Part shown: positions 1-8,648 of the stretch, piece by piece
Layout of the letters: every line of letters begins with the position of its first letter
Numbering within the stretch: the stretch's first letter is position 1
Origin: Bradyrhizobium elkanii USDA 76
Lineage (GTDB): Bacteria; Pseudomonadota; Alphaproteobacteria; Rhizobiales; Xanthobacteraceae
Direction: 5' to 3'
Assembly (NCBI RefSeq): GCF_023278185.1
Contig: NZ_CP066356.1
Location: 3,526,001-3,590,000 of the forward strand
Length of the DNA: 64,000 bases
Position numbers and translations under genes: made by a program
Notes under the pieces: generated by a model
Seen by the model: the letters and a program-made list of their open reading frames with translations, nothing else
The model's database searches: none
What the model was told of the DNA's origin: nothing

Positions 1-254
1 GCACCGTCCGACGCCGAAGGCCAGATAAACTTGCCGCGGTCCAAACGCTTGGCATAAAGCGACATGCCCAACCCATCATGCCAAAGGATCTTGACCAGAT
101 CGCCGCTGCGCCCCCGGAAGATGTAGAGATCGCCCGCATGAGGATCCCGCTTCAGGCTTTCCTGCACTGTGAGAGCCAAGCTTCGCATGCCGCGACGCAT
201 ATCGGTGTGGCCAGTGGCGATCCAGACCCTGACGCCGCTCGGGATCGGGATCAT
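1..254 (-). CDS. tnpB: IS66 family element protein TnpB (Orf2), partial
   Basis: Leftward frame that runs off the window edge, so only the first 84 codons are present. It reads MIPIPSGVRVWIATGHTDMR, then a stretch with RRGMRSLALTVQ and LYIFRGRSGDLVKILWHDG. This is the conserved N-terminal block of IS66 Orf2 (TnpB), an accessory protein needed for IS66 transposition but without the DDE catalytic core. Its ATG overlaps the TGA of the upstream tnpA (ATGA), the usual translational coupling in IS66. The DDE transposase tnpC should lie beyond position 1. Whether the element is complete cannot be judged here. Confidence 0.9.
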   Translation of the reverse strand, partial: MIPIPSGVRVWIATGHTDMRRGMRSLALTVQESLKRDPHAGDLYIFRGRSGDLVKILWHDGLGMSLYAKRLDRGKFIWPSASDG

Positions 255-673
255 CGGCGTCGCAGGAGCTCGAGAACCCGCTGTAGCGCCTCAGTGTCCA
301 CGTCACGATCTACCCGCACGCGGCAACCACCAAGCTCGATCTCGATGATTCCGACCCTCGCGCGCTGCGCAGGCGGTGAAGACGGCACCTGCGGCGCGCA
401 CGTCGATGCCGAAGCTGGCGTAGAGGTGATCTCCACGGGTACAAGCGCAGGCACCGCGTCCTCCGCCAGCCGGCCGTCGCGCGCCAGCCGGCGCCACGTG
501 AACAATTGGCTCGTCGACAATCCGTTGCGACGTGCCGTTACCGACACCAATCGTGGCCCGCTGTAGCTCTCGGCAACGATCCGCTGCTTCTCCTCCAAAG
601 TCCAGCGGCGCCGTGCGCCCGTCGAGACGACTTCAAGTCGGGAAACCTTCGGCATAGGCATATAGTCAGTCAT
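251..673 (-). CDS. tnpA: IS66 family element protein TnpA (Orf1)
   Basis: A 140-residue protein with an N-terminal helix-turn-helix of the transposase_8 type: RRRWTLEEKQRIVAES, then VSVTARRNGLSTSQLFTWRR, at about residues 20-65. The C-terminal half is variable and ends in a short conserved patch (IEIELGGCRVRVDRDVDTEAL). This is the first gene of an IS66 element and precedes tnpB with a 4-nt overlap. The gene looks intact. The element end should lie just to its right, between about 674 and 740. Confidence 0.88.
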   Translation of the reverse strand: MTDYMPMPKVSRLEVVSTGARRRWTLEEKQRIVAESYSGPRLVSVTARRNGLSTSQLFTWRRLARDGRLAEDAVPALVPVEITSTPASASTCAPQVPSSPPAQRARVGIIEIELGGCRVRVDRDVDTEALQRVLELLRRR

Positions 674-709
674 GCGCCTATGTCTTCACGTTGCCACCTC
701 ACTCGGCAA

Positions 710-732
710 GGCGGTCGCCCCCGGAGGGATAC
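710..732. repeat. Candidate terminal inverted repeat of the IS66 element
   Basis: Read on the minus strand, the sequence ending at 732 begins GTATCCCTCCGGGGGCGACC, about 60 nt upstream of tnpA. IS66 ends start with GTA and lie close upstream of orf1, so this is the best candidate for the outer end. The partner end and the 8-bp target duplication (733-740 would be one copy) are not available in the window, so this is only a suggestion. Confidence 0.25.
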
Positions 733-1870
733 GACAGTAGTGCACTGTCAGGCGAATCTTTCGCAGTGCGGGATACCAGTGCGCTTTTGGTTCGTGTGGC
801 AGATCAGGGCCCGATCACCATCTCGATAGTCGCCGATAGCTCCCTCGGAAGAACGTTTGTCAACAATACCAATGTCACTGGCAACATTGTGATTGGCCGG
901 CAGTAGCGGCGCTGCCGCCTCCAGCGTGGGTGGCATGCGCCTGGGACGATCAGTTGCGTTTTTGATCGATGGTGATCAATTCTGGGACCCGTCCACCCAA
1001 GTTGGCGGCTTCTCGCTTCGCACCGGCGCTGCGACCGCAACCAACGTCACGTTTGGCAGCAATATGGCTAACGGGTTCACGGTATCTGCAATAGTGGGCC
1101 TGTTTGTCAGCACCCGGGCGGGCTCTCAACCTAGAGGGATACGGTTCAATGATGCGAATTGGACCTTGATGGGCAAACGATGCCGATCTTGTTGTTGCGG
1201 GGGCTAATAGCGCGGGCGCCAAAATCGCATCGAGACGGACATGGTCAACCTCATGCGCAGTAAAATCGGCCCATTCGCCGAGCGATTACCTGTAATTCGG
1301 GATGGTCCGACGTGCCCGGCCTCGCCGCGTCGAGGCCTCCTACTAGGCAAAAGACTCCTAACGCGGGCGTTGGTGTCACTCCTCGAAATTTAGAGATCAA
1401 ACAACGTACACACGATGCAGAGATTCCGGTCAATTTACGCCCTAGCCAAGCACGCAGACCAACCGCCGCACATTTGCTTATAGGATGCATGCCGAAGCTT
1501 ATTGCGGCCGTTTAGGTCTATTTCGCCGACAAGGTCATTTGTTCGTCCCCGGAGGTCTGTCTCTTCGAAAAGGTCACGTTCGGGCAGAATGTCCTGAAGA
1601 GGCTCGCGAAAGGTTACGTCATGGATGGTTATTCGACGTTCGCCTCGCTGCCGTTGAGTCCGGTTGCTTTGCAAACGCGGCACAGTTGATCGTGTTGGGT
1701 TGCGTTTCTTGAGCAAAAGCAGCAGTCGAATTTCCGGATTGAAACGTGTGCTCAGGTTGGACCGCGGTCGCGAGCGTGCAAGCAGTAACATGTCCGTAAG
1801 ATCGTGGTGACGCGTTCCACCCGGGGAAGAGCGCGAAGGAGCAGCATCGTTAGCGTTTGCTAAAGCGGCG

Positions 1871-2005
1871 TCATAGGACTCGGGCGTGCAAAATGAAGAC
1901 CACGTATATTGTCCCTCGTGTGCATTTTGTCAGGTAAGCGTCCATTACGATCGCTACTAAAAGTGCGATTATAGCCAATATCGATATCGGACCGATCCAA
2001 TTCAT
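1871..2005 (-). CDS. Possible small single-span membrane protein
   Basis: A 44-residue frame, MNWIGPISILAIIALLVAIV followed by MDAYLTKCTRGTIYVVFILHARVL, with one strong hydrophobic helix at about residues 5-21. The frame stays open further upstream (to 2098), with an acidic segment DLPDSGEDEGD, so the start is uncertain. No homologue is recognised. It sits in a region of broken frames and may be spurious. Confidence 0.2.
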   Translation of the reverse strand: MNWIGPISILAIIALLVAIVMDAYLTKCTRGTIYVVFILHARVL

Positions 2006-2317
2006 TCTTGCAGACGAATTAGTCGCGTCGCCCTCGTCCTCTCCTGAATCAGGCAAATCTAGCAGTGCGGCCATCAACGGCGACTGCAATGACAACAAAA
2101 TGCATCAAAAAGACCCGACCGCAGCCCTCGATCCATTAGAGTTTGCGTAGCTCAATTGTCGTGGCCCATTTGGGCTATAAGCTCGAATTCTCAGCTGGCC
2201 GGCGCGCTGTGCTTCCCCCAATGGCCGAAGTAACCTAAGTTGTTGACGGTATTGTTCCGCACTTGGTGTGCTCATATAGAGACGTTTCATTTTGCGGTCA
2301 CAAAGGGGGCGACCGAG

Positions 2318-2461
2318 GTGTTTGTTGAGTTATTCTTGCCGGCGGCGGCCGGCGTTGGGCTGGGTTACTGGCTGGGTTATCGACTTGGATACACGCGCGG
2401 CATCCATGCCGCCGCCTGCATCTTCTCGAACAAAGTTGTCCGATCGAATGATGCCACATAG
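2318..2461 (+). CDS. Possible small glycine-rich membrane protein
   Basis: A 47-residue frame from a GTG start, 9 nt after a purine run AAAGGGGG that could serve as ribosome binding site. The protein starts MFVELFLPAAAGVGLGYWLG and continues YRLGYTRGIHAAACIFSNKV. The GxGxGxxxGxxxG spacing suggests a tightly packed transmembrane helix. The frame can be extended upstream to 2240. The function is unknown, and the surrounding decay lowers confidence. Confidence 0.25.
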   Translation: MFVELFLPAAAGVGLGYWLGYRLGYTRGIHAAACIFSNKVVRSNDAT

Positions 2462-2858
2462 TCTGTGAAGCACGCGGCTGTCTGGTTGCAGGTTTGTTCG
2501 TGACCGGAGCGGTCAGCCCAGTCTTCTTGAATCATGGCCTAAACGGCGTATGACGCACAGAGGTCGGATCTCTATCGTTGCCGCGTTGCGAGCGACACAG
2601 ACGTTCTCTTGGGTATGGTGTTGGTGGCACTGATCTGTTCGACATATCGAATTTCGGAAAGGGGCCAACAGCACTGAACCTCGGATAGCCACGCAGTTTG
2701 GGCCGGTAGCGATCTCTGACAACGTTGATGCGCGATGAGCTATTGCACCAGTTCGAATGATCGAGCATGCCCCCTTGAGCTTGTGTGCGAAAAGCCGTTG
2801 CAAGGCCGAGAAAGCGAAGGCAGATTTCAGTTAAACATTGAAAAGAGCAGGGCTTCTG

Positions 2859-5291
2859 ATGAAGAATATTTTGGGTGGCGATCTTTTCATAGCCGATGGT
2901 TTTGGCTCGGCTGATCTGGGTGATCCCATATCAAGCCCAACGTCTGACAAGACGATCAGCCAAGCGGGTATCCAGATCACCCGAGATAACTATCACTGGG
3001 GCACCACCCTTGGAGTCGCAACCGGCCCCATTACATTCGGGTTCGCGCCGTCCGCAGCTGGCTATTCCGTTACTGGCCACAACGTCAGTGGGTTTTCCGC
3101 GTTTACGGCTTCAGAACAGGCGGCCGCGCGAGCAGCTTTGGCATTTTGGTCCAGTGTCTCCGGAATCACGTTTTCCGATCAGGGCAACACCAACAACGCA
3201 ACTATTCTCTTCCGGAATTATAACGATCCAAATGATAGCTCCGAGGCTTTCGCGTTTTACCCTAGTTCAAACAACCAGGTGGCTACGAGTTCGGACGGCG
3301 ACGTCTTCTTCAATCTAGCTTTCGCAAACGCGAATGCCATCAACCCAGGTACGTACGAATGGGAATCGATGATCCACGAGATCGGTCATGCGCTCGGGTT
3401 GGAGCACCCAGGGGCGTACAACGCGGGACCTGGCCAAACAATTACCTACAATAGCAATGCGGCATACATTGAGGATACCCGACAATACTCGGTGATGAGC
3501 TATTTCAGCGAAGTTAACACAGGGGGGGCGTTTTCTGTCTACAACGAAACGCCCGCTCTTGATGATATTGCGGCGATCCAGCGGCTCTACGGCTCAAATT
3601 ATTCCACTCGAGCCGGCGACGACGTGTATGGATTCAATTCAACTGTCGGAGGCGTGTACAGCATCACATCGTCAAGTCAGCATACCGTCTTCGCGGTATG
3701 GGATGCGGGCGGTACTGATACCTTCGACTTTTCGGGTTATTCGCAAAATCAAGTCATCGATCTACGAGTAAACAACAGTACTGATATTGGTTATTTTTCG
3801 AGTACTGGCGGCGACACTGACAACATTGCCATTGCCGCGGGAGTGCTCATTGAAAACGCGGTAGGCGGAAGCGGAAACGACACGCTCTATGGCAACACAA
3901 TCAACAATATACTTTCGGGAAACGGCGGATTCGATGCCGTCGTTTTTGCCGGGTCACTGAGTCAGTTCGCGATCACTGAAGGCGATAATCACCACTATGC
4001 GGTCTCTGGCAATGCCCAAGGGACTGATACGTTGAATAGCATCGAAGAGTTCATCTTTAGCGACGTTACTATCGTGGATGACGGAGTTGGCGGTCCTAGT
4101 ACAACAGCGTCCCTAAACTCGAATAGCGCATTCTTAATCGGCAGCACGCAATTCGTTGGCGATCATGATTGGTTCAGCACTACGTTAAGCGCAGGACAGT
4201 CCTACACAATCCGTGAGAGCGGCACGGCAACCGGGACGGGCACCTTGTCGGACCCACTCCTAAATCTTCATGATGCGTCAGGGATCTTGGTTGCGACAGA
4301 TGATGACAGTGGACCCGGGCTAAATTCCCGTATCATCTTCAATCCAAGTACAACCGGACTATACTACGTCGATGCGAGCGCGTTTGGTTCGAATACAGGC
4401 ACCTACGGCGTATTCGTCGAGCCTACGCAATTTCACTACGGTGGCGCGTGGACGTCAGTCGACAATGATGGTCGTTGGTACGTCGGTGATTTCAATGGCG
4501 ATAGTCTAGACGACATCTTTTCCTACTCTGCAGGGGTATCAGGGGCGGAAGTTCAGTTAAATGCCTCAGCGAACTTTGGAAGCGCAAAAAGTTGGACGCC
4601 GGCGGGTAATGGCAGCGAGGGATGGTTCGTTGGTGATTTTAACGGTGACGAAAAAAGCGACGTGCTCCGGTATGATCCAGGCATCTCCGGTGCTGAGGTT
4701 CTGCTCTCCAATGGCAGCTCGTTTGGTAGTCCGACCAATTGGACGCCAGCGGGCAATGACGGGAAATGGTACGTTGGCGACTTCAACGGCGACGGCAAGG
4801 ACGACATATTCCGATACGAAGCCGGCGTCTCGGGAGCGGAGGTGCTGCTTTCAAACGGTACCGATTTCGCTAATCCGATCGATTGGACACCCGCTGGCAA
4901 CGGTAGTGAGGGATGGTTCGTCGGCGATTTCAATGGTGACGGTAAGTCGGATATTCTCCGGTACGAGCCGGGAGTATCCGGCGCACACGTCTTCTTGTCG
5001 ACTGGTTCCTCATTCGTCGACGCTGGTAGTTGGACTGGTGCCGGAAATAGCGGAAAGTGGTACGTTGGCGATTTCAGCGGTGATGGAAAGGACGATATTT
5101 TCAGGTATCTCCCCGGAGTATCTGGGGCAGATGTGTTTTTGTCGACCGGCTCCTCGTTCGTGTACGCCGGCAGCTGGGCGACCGCTGGCGTCGATGTGCA
5201 AGGTTGGTACGTTGGCGACTTCGATCAGGAGCCAGGTGCCGACATCTTGAGGCATGGAGGAGTTGGCGTGGGCGATATGTTTCATATTTGA
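2859..5291 (+). CDS. Serralysin-like M10 metalloprotease with RTX, PPC and VCBS-like repeats
   Basis: An 810-residue protein, probably a secreted calcium-dependent zinc protease. The zinc motif HEIGHALGLEHP starts at about H173 (HExxHxxGxxH complete), and the Met-turn SVMSYF follows near M213, so the catalytic site is intact. A short RTX calcium-binding segment GGSGNDTLYGN lies near 336. A PPC-like beta domain spans about 414-523. Six VCBS/FG-GAP-like repeats (WYVGDFNGDGKDDI type) fill about 530-805. There is no N-terminal signal peptide and the C terminus is short and hydrophobic (GDMFHI), which fits type I secretion, but no TolC/HlyBD genes are nearby. ATG at 2859 is preferred because AGGG lies about 7 nt upstream; a TTG at 2838 is in frame. 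It borders decayed DNA, suggesting an accessory gene. Confidence 0.88.
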   Translation: MKNILGGDLFIADGFGSADLGDPISSPTSDKTISQAGIQITRDNYHWGTTLGVATGPITFGFAPSAAGYSVTGHNVSGFSAFTASEQAAARAALAFWSSVSGITFSDQGNTNNATILFRNYNDPNDSSEAFAFYPSSNNQVATSSDGDVFFNLAFANANAINPGTYEWESMIHEIGHALGLEHPGAYNAGPGQTITYNSNAAYIEDTRQYSVMSYFSEVNTGGAFSVYNETPALDDIAAIQRLYGSNYSTRAGDDVYGFNSTVGGVYSITSSSQHTVFAVWDAGGTDTFDFSGYSQNQVIDLRVNNSTDIGYFSSTGGDTDNIAIAAGVLIENAVGGSGNDTLYGNTINNILSGNGGFDAVVFAGSLSQFAITEGDNHHYAVSGNAQGTDTLNSIEEFIFSDVTIVDDGVGGPSTTASLNSNSAFLIGSTQFVGDHDWFSTTLSAGQSYTIRESGTATGTGTLSDPLLNLHDASGILVATDDDSGPGLNSRIIFNPSTTGLYYVDASAFGSNTGTYGVFVEPTQFHYGGAWTSVDNDGRWYVGDFNGDSLDDIFSYSAGVSGAEVQLNASANFGSAKSWTPAGNGSEGWFVGDFNGDEKSDVLRYDPGISGAEVLLSNGSSFGSPTNWTPAGNDGKWYVGDFNGDGKDDIFRYEAGVSGAEVLLSNGTDFANPIDWTPAGNGSEGWFVGDFNGDGKSDILRYEPGVSGAHVFLSTGSSFVDAGSWTGAGNSGKWYVGDFSGDGKDDIFRYLPGVSGADVFLSTGSSFVYAGSWATAGVDVQGWYVGDFDQEPGADILRHGGVGVGDMFHI

Positions 5292-5461
5292 GGCGTACCA
5301 GAAATCCATCGAATCTCTGGTCTGGAACAACACACTAAGTAATCTAAGCAAGGGATCGTCGTTTCGGAGAACCCTTCCAATTGAGAGACGAAGCTCCGCA
5401 TAAAACAGAAATGCCGTCGCTGGTCTTGATGGGCAGCTCAAGTTAACAGTTTTGATTTAGC

Positions 5462-5884
5462 TCATTTCGTCACCTGGCCGCGGATCTCACCGCCCGGGTT
5501 GGCCGCGGTGTGAACGTTGACATAGTACTTGCCGGCGAGGAGATCGGCGGCCTGCGCGTCGGTCAGTGTTGCGCTGCCTTCGACAGGGCTCGACGTCGCG
5601 TTCGGGATCGCGACCGCGACACCGGAATTCTTGCCGGCCTCGGCGGGGCCGTGGAAATGCGCGGCGGTGACCGGGCCCGAGAGGCCGGAATAGGTCAGCT
5701 TCCAGCTCAACTTCTTGCTGGCGGCATCGTAGTCGATGTCGGCGGTGCCGGTGCCGGCGCTGGTATTCGGCGGCACTTCGCTCTTGCTATCCAGCTTCGC
5801 CGTGAACTTCTCGGCAAAGGCCGGACCGGCGAGGGCGATGGCGGCGCCGAGCGTCAGCGTGGCAAGCAAGGTCTTGTTCGACAT
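5462..5884 (-). CDS. Exported CHRD domain protein
   Basis: A 140-residue protein with a clear Sec signal peptide (MSNKTLLATLTLGAAIALAG, cleaved after PAFA). The mature part is a CHRD domain: FTAKLDSKSEVPPN, then YSGLSGPVTAAHFHGPAEAG, then YYVNVHTAANPGGEIRGQV. CHRD domains occur in chordin and in many small bacterial periplasmic proteins of unknown function. The start at 5884 is fixed by GGGGAGAG six nucleotides upstream; the frame continues upstream but without a better site. It is monocistronic and divergent from the cytochrome c gene. Confidence 0.85.
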   Translation of the reverse strand: MSNKTLLATLTLGAAIALAGPAFAEKFTAKLDSKSEVPPNTSAGTGTADIDYDAASKKLSWKLTYSGLSGPVTAAHFHGPAEAGKNSGVAVAIPNATSSPVEGSATLTDAQAADLLAGKYYVNVHTAANPGGEIRGQVTK

Positions 5885-6049
5885 GGTTCTCTCCCCTTTG
5901 ACGTCACAGGATGGTTGCAATCTTCAAACAGCGGCTTTTCGGATTTATTCCCCAAATGATCGTGGGTGCGGCAAATTTGATGCGAGCTTGTCCGACTGGT
6001 TGCCATCATACTGGTCCATGAACTGACGCGACCAATGACGGATCGGTGA

Positions 6050-6979
6050 ATGCTGCGACGAATTTTCCTCCTGGCGATACTGGCCGGCGTAATCGGCGTC
6101 GGCGTGTTCTGGTGGCTGACGATCCCCGCGACCGTTGCCGCCGGCGCGCTGCCAGCCTATCAGCCTGACCTGGCCAACGGCCTCACAACGTTCAATGCTG
6201 GAGGATGTTCCTCCTGCCATGCCGTGCCGAAGCAGGACGACCGCACGAGGCTCGGCGGCGGGCTCGCGATCACCTCGCCGTTCGGTACATTCTATGCGCC
6301 GAATATCTCGCCCGACCCGAACGACGGCATCGGCCGCTGGAGCGAGGCCGATTTCGTCACGGCGGTCATGAAGGGCACCTCGCCATCGGGCGCGCACTAT
6401 TTCCCGGCGTTTCCGTACCCGTCCTATCAGCACGCCAAGGTCAGCGATGTGCGCGACCTGTTCGCCTATCTGAAGACCTTGCCGCCGGTCGCCGGCAAGG
6501 TGCGCGACCACGATTTGCCGTTTCCGTTCAACATCAGGCGCAATGTCGGCGTCTGGAAATTGCTGTTCATGAACGGCAAGCCGTTCATCGCGGATGCAAG
6601 CCGCTCGGCGCATTGGTATCGCGGCGCCTATCTCGTCAACAGCTTTGGCCACTGCGCCGAGTGCCACAGCCCGCGCAATGTCCTCGGCGGCATCGTCATC
6701 GCGCAGCGCTTCGCCGGTGGTCCGAATCCGGAGGGCGAAGGCTGGGTGCCCAACATCACGCCGAGGGGGATCTCGGACTGGAGTGTGAAGGATATCGCCT
6801 ATTTCCTCGAGAGCGGCCAGACGCCGGACGGCGATAGCGCGGGCGGATCCATGGTGCGCGTGATCCGCAATACCTCGCAACTCTCGTCGTCCGACCGCGA
6901 CGCGATCGCCGAGTACATCAAGTCGCTGCCGCCGGTCGAGGGACCGCCGAAGCCGGTGAAGAAGGAGAAGGAGTCGTAA
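6050..6979 (+). CDS. Membrane-anchored dihaem cytochrome c
   Basis: A 309-residue protein with an uncleaved-looking N-terminal hydrophobic helix (residues 5-24), then two cytochrome c domains. Haem motifs are CSSCH at C53-H57 and CAECH at C202-H206. Later methionines in each half could be axial ligands. The double-domain layout resembles the cytochrome subunits of membrane alcohol/aldehyde/gluconate dehydrogenases, which pass electrons from a periplasmic dehydrogenase to the respiratory chain. No dehydrogenase gene is adjacent, so the electron donor is unknown. The C terminus is Lys/Pro-rich. Confidence 0.85.
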   Translation: MLRRIFLLAILAGVIGVGVFWWLTIPATVAAGALPAYQPDLANGLTTFNAGGCSSCHAVPKQDDRTRLGGGLAITSPFGTFYAPNISPDPNDGIGRWSEADFVTAVMKGTSPSGAHYFPAFPYPSYQHAKVSDVRDLFAYLKTLPPVAGKVRDHDLPFPFNIRRNVGVWKLLFMNGKPFIADASRSAHWYRGAYLVNSFGHCAECHSPRNVLGGIVIAQRFAGGPNPEGEGWVPNITPRGISDWSVKDIAYFLESGQTPDGDSAGGSMVRVIRNTSQLSSSDRDAIAEYIKSLPPVEGPPKPVKKEKES

Positions 6980-7020
6980 AGCGGGATGAGTTTTGCTTGA
7001 ATCGGCTCGCCGCGGTTTCG

Positions 7021-7048
7021 GTTCACCTCTCCCAAGGGAGAGGTGAAC
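7021..7048. repeat. Perfect hairpin downstream of the cytochrome c gene
   Basis: Thirteen-base perfect inverted arms (GTTCACCTCTCCC and its complement) separated by AA. It lies 42 nt after the cytochrome stop and beside a fragment (AAAGCGGGATGAG near 6980) related to the long intergenic repeats elsewhere in the window. There is no clear T tract, so it is more likely a repeat-derived palindrome that may stabilise the mRNA than a simple terminator. Confidence 0.5.
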
Positions 7049-7101
7049 TTTCGACGCCGTTCAAGCTCGACCCAATCTCATCGTGCGCTCGTGGGCATGA
7101 T

Positions 7102-7347
7102 CTACTTCGCGCCGAACGCCTTGAAGGTGATGATGGTGAGAGTGTCCTGGATGCCCGGGATCACCTGAACCTTCTCGTTGATGAAATGGCCGATGTCGGT
7201 GTCGTGGTCGACGTAGAACTTGACCAGGAGGTCGTAGTTGCCCGCGGTGGAATAGATCTCGGACGCAATCTCGGCCTCCGCCAGCGCGTTGGCGACGGTG
7301 TAGGACTGGCCGAGCTTGCATTTGATCTGGACGAAGAAAGGAACCAT
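7102..7347 (-). CDS. Stand-alone Lrp/AsnC ligand-binding domain protein
   Basis: An 81-residue protein made only of the RAM (ligand-binding) domain of Lrp/AsnC regulators: FFVQIKCKLGQSYTVANAL, AGNYDLLVKFYVDHDTDIGH, QVIPGIQDTLTIITFKAFG. The helix-turn-helix half is absent and no reading frame for one lies upstream, so it cannot bind DNA alone. Such half-proteins may sense amino acids or form mixed oligomers with full Lrp regulators. ATG 7347 is preferred, with GGAGACG upstream; an in-frame TTG precedes it directly. Confidence 0.85.
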   Translation of the reverse strand: MVPFFVQIKCKLGQSYTVANALAEAEIASEIYSTAGNYDLLVKFYVDHDTDIGHFINEKVQVIPGIQDTLTIITFKAFGAK

Positions 7348-7551
7348 CAAAGTCGTCTCCGGGGATTTCCGCGACTATAGGCCCAAAACGGGCGGCCAAG
7401 GCAAGGGGACAAGAAGTGGGCAAGGCGGCGTCAAGGCAAGGCCAACTCGTGGTAAAGTCAGGCGAACTTGCCGTCGATCCACGGTCGGGCTAGGACAGGC
7501 CATGGTCTTGTTCGCGATGGTCGCATTCGTATCAACCGCCGGTGCTGCACG

Positions 7552-8349
7552 ATGACGCCGGTCGCGCTCACCATTGCCGGCTCGGACTCCTCGGGCGGGG
7601 CGGGCATCCAGGCCGACCTCAAGAGCTTTGCCGCGCTCGGGGTCTATGGCGCCTCCGCGATCACGGCGCTGACCGCGCAGAACACCATGGGGGTCAGCGG
7701 AATCCATCCGGTGCCCGCGTCATTCGTCACCGCCCAGATCGACGCGGTATTCTCCGACCTCGAGGTCGGCGCGGTCAAGATCGGGATGGTGGCACAGGCC
7801 GAGACGATCGCGGCGATCGCCGATGGGCTGAGGCGCTGGGCGCCGCGCCACATCGTGCTCGATCCGGTGATGGTCGCAACCTCGGGCGATCGGCTGCTTG
7901 CCGCCGAGGCGGTCGATGCGCTGAAGACCCTGCTGTTTCCGCTGGCCTCGCTGATCACGCCGAACCTGCCGGAAGCGGCCGCGCTGCTCAACGAGCCGGT
8001 CGCCTCAAGCGAGGCCGACGTCGAGCGACAAGGCAAGCGATTGCTGGCGATGGGATGTCGCGCGGTGCTGGTCAAGGGCGGCCACGGCCACGGCGCCGAC
8101 AGCATCGACTATCTGATCGATGCCGAGCGCAGCATCGCGCTGGCTGCGCCGCGCATTGCGACCGCCAATACGCATGGCACCGGCTGCTCGCTGTCCTCGG
8201 CGATCGCAGCGGAGCTCGCGAAGGGCGAGGGCATGGAGACCTCCGTGCGCAACGCCAAGGCCTGGATCACCGAAGCAATCGCCGCTGCCGATCGTTTTGC
8301 CGTCGGCCGCGGCCATGGGCCGGTGCATCACTTTCACAAGTACTACTGA
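7552..8349 (+). CDS. thiD: Hydroxymethylpyrimidine/phosphomethylpyrimidine kinase
   Basis: A 265-residue ribokinase-fold enzyme that phosphorylates HMP and HMP-phosphate in thiamine synthesis. The N-terminal [20 protein letters not shown] block, the [14 protein letters not shown] segment and the C-terminal anion-hole motif [17 protein letters not shown] are all present. The length matches the family. ATG 7552 gives the canonical N terminus [16 protein letters not shown]; the frame stays open upstream to 7468. No other thiamine genes are adjacent, and I see no TPP riboswitch in the roughly 200 nt upstream. Confidence 0.95.
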   Translation: MTPVALTIAGSDSSGGAGIQADLKSFAALGVYGASAITALTAQNTMGVSGIHPVPASFVTAQIDAVFSDLEVGAVKIGMVAQAETIAAIADGLRRWAPRHIVLDPVMVATSGDRLLAAEAVDALKTLLFPLASLITPNLPEAAALLNEPVASSEADVERQGKRLLAMGCRAVLVKGGHGHGADSIDYLIDAERSIALAAPRIATANTHGTGCSLSSAIAAELAKGEGMETSVRNAKAWITEAIAAADRFAVGRGHGPVHHFHKYY

Positions 8350-8361
8350 TTGCCGTGACTT

Positions 8362-8445
8362 GTAGCCCGGATGAAGCGTAGCGAAATCCGGGAACGGATG
8401 ATGCGCGGAAGCTCCCCGGATTGCGCTTCCCTTCATCCGGGCTAC
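8362..8445. repeat. Palindromic intergenic repeat (GTAGCCCGGATGAAG type)
   Basis: The left arm GTAGCCCGGATGAAGCG and the inner CCGGG are mirrored by CCCGGATTGCGCTTCCCTTC and ATCCGGGCTAC about 60 nt later, giving a long imperfect hairpin. Elements with these arms recur between genes in Bradyrhizobium-type genomes. It sits just after thiD and may act as an mRNA stabiliser or transcription end. Confidence 0.7.
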
Positions 8446-8607
8446 GCACCTCGCGTCGTTCCATCGCGTTACGCAGGCAACACACCGCCTCTTCCACGCA
8501 GCCGCGACCGCCGATGTCGCCAGATTGTCGCACGCTGCTGTTATCCGCAGGGCAGGGGCGTGCTGCTGATTCTCGTTAACTGTTTGTGGGGCCTTGGGTC
8601 GCGGGGA

Positions 8608-8625
8608 TCGTCATCGCCTTGTCAC
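8608..8625 (+). promoter_or_regulatory. Candidate Pho box upstream of plcP
   Basis: TCGTCAT-CGCC-TTGTCAC reproduces the PhoB operator layout of two 7-nt direct repeats (consensus CTGTCAT) 4 nt apart, with three mismatches in 14 positions. It ends 23 nt before the plcP start codon. The match was found by eye. The functional link is that plcP and agt are PhoB-controlled in other Rhizobiales. Confidence 0.5.
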
Positions 8626-8648
8626 AGGAATCTGTTAGGTGCACAGGC

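Larger units (their letters stand above)
740..2837. other. Degraded, gene-poor stretch between the IS66 end and the metalloprotease
   Basis: About 2.1 kb with no convincing full-length gene. Several short open stretches look protein-like but are broken. One frame at about 735-906 ends in NNTNVTGNIVIGRQ. Another at 893-1207 has FLIDGDQFWDPSTQVGG and a Gly/Thr/Asn-rich run. A third at about 1516-1689 reads VYFADKVICSSPEVCLFEKV. A stretch near 2560-2680 reads GVGGTDLFDISNFG, which resembles RTX-type repeats. I read the region as decayed accessory genes next to a mobile element. Two possible tiny membrane proteins inside it are listed separately. Confidence 0.5.

Noticed and set aside
7351..7551. 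TPP riboswitch upstream of thiD
   Set aside because: No CUGAGA-type or other conserved thi-box segment is visible.
8619..8640. TTGTCAC with CTGTTAG as an alternative Pho box
   Set aside because: The two 7-mers start 13 nt apart instead of 11; the overlapping TCGTCAT-CGCC-TTGTCAC has the right spacing.
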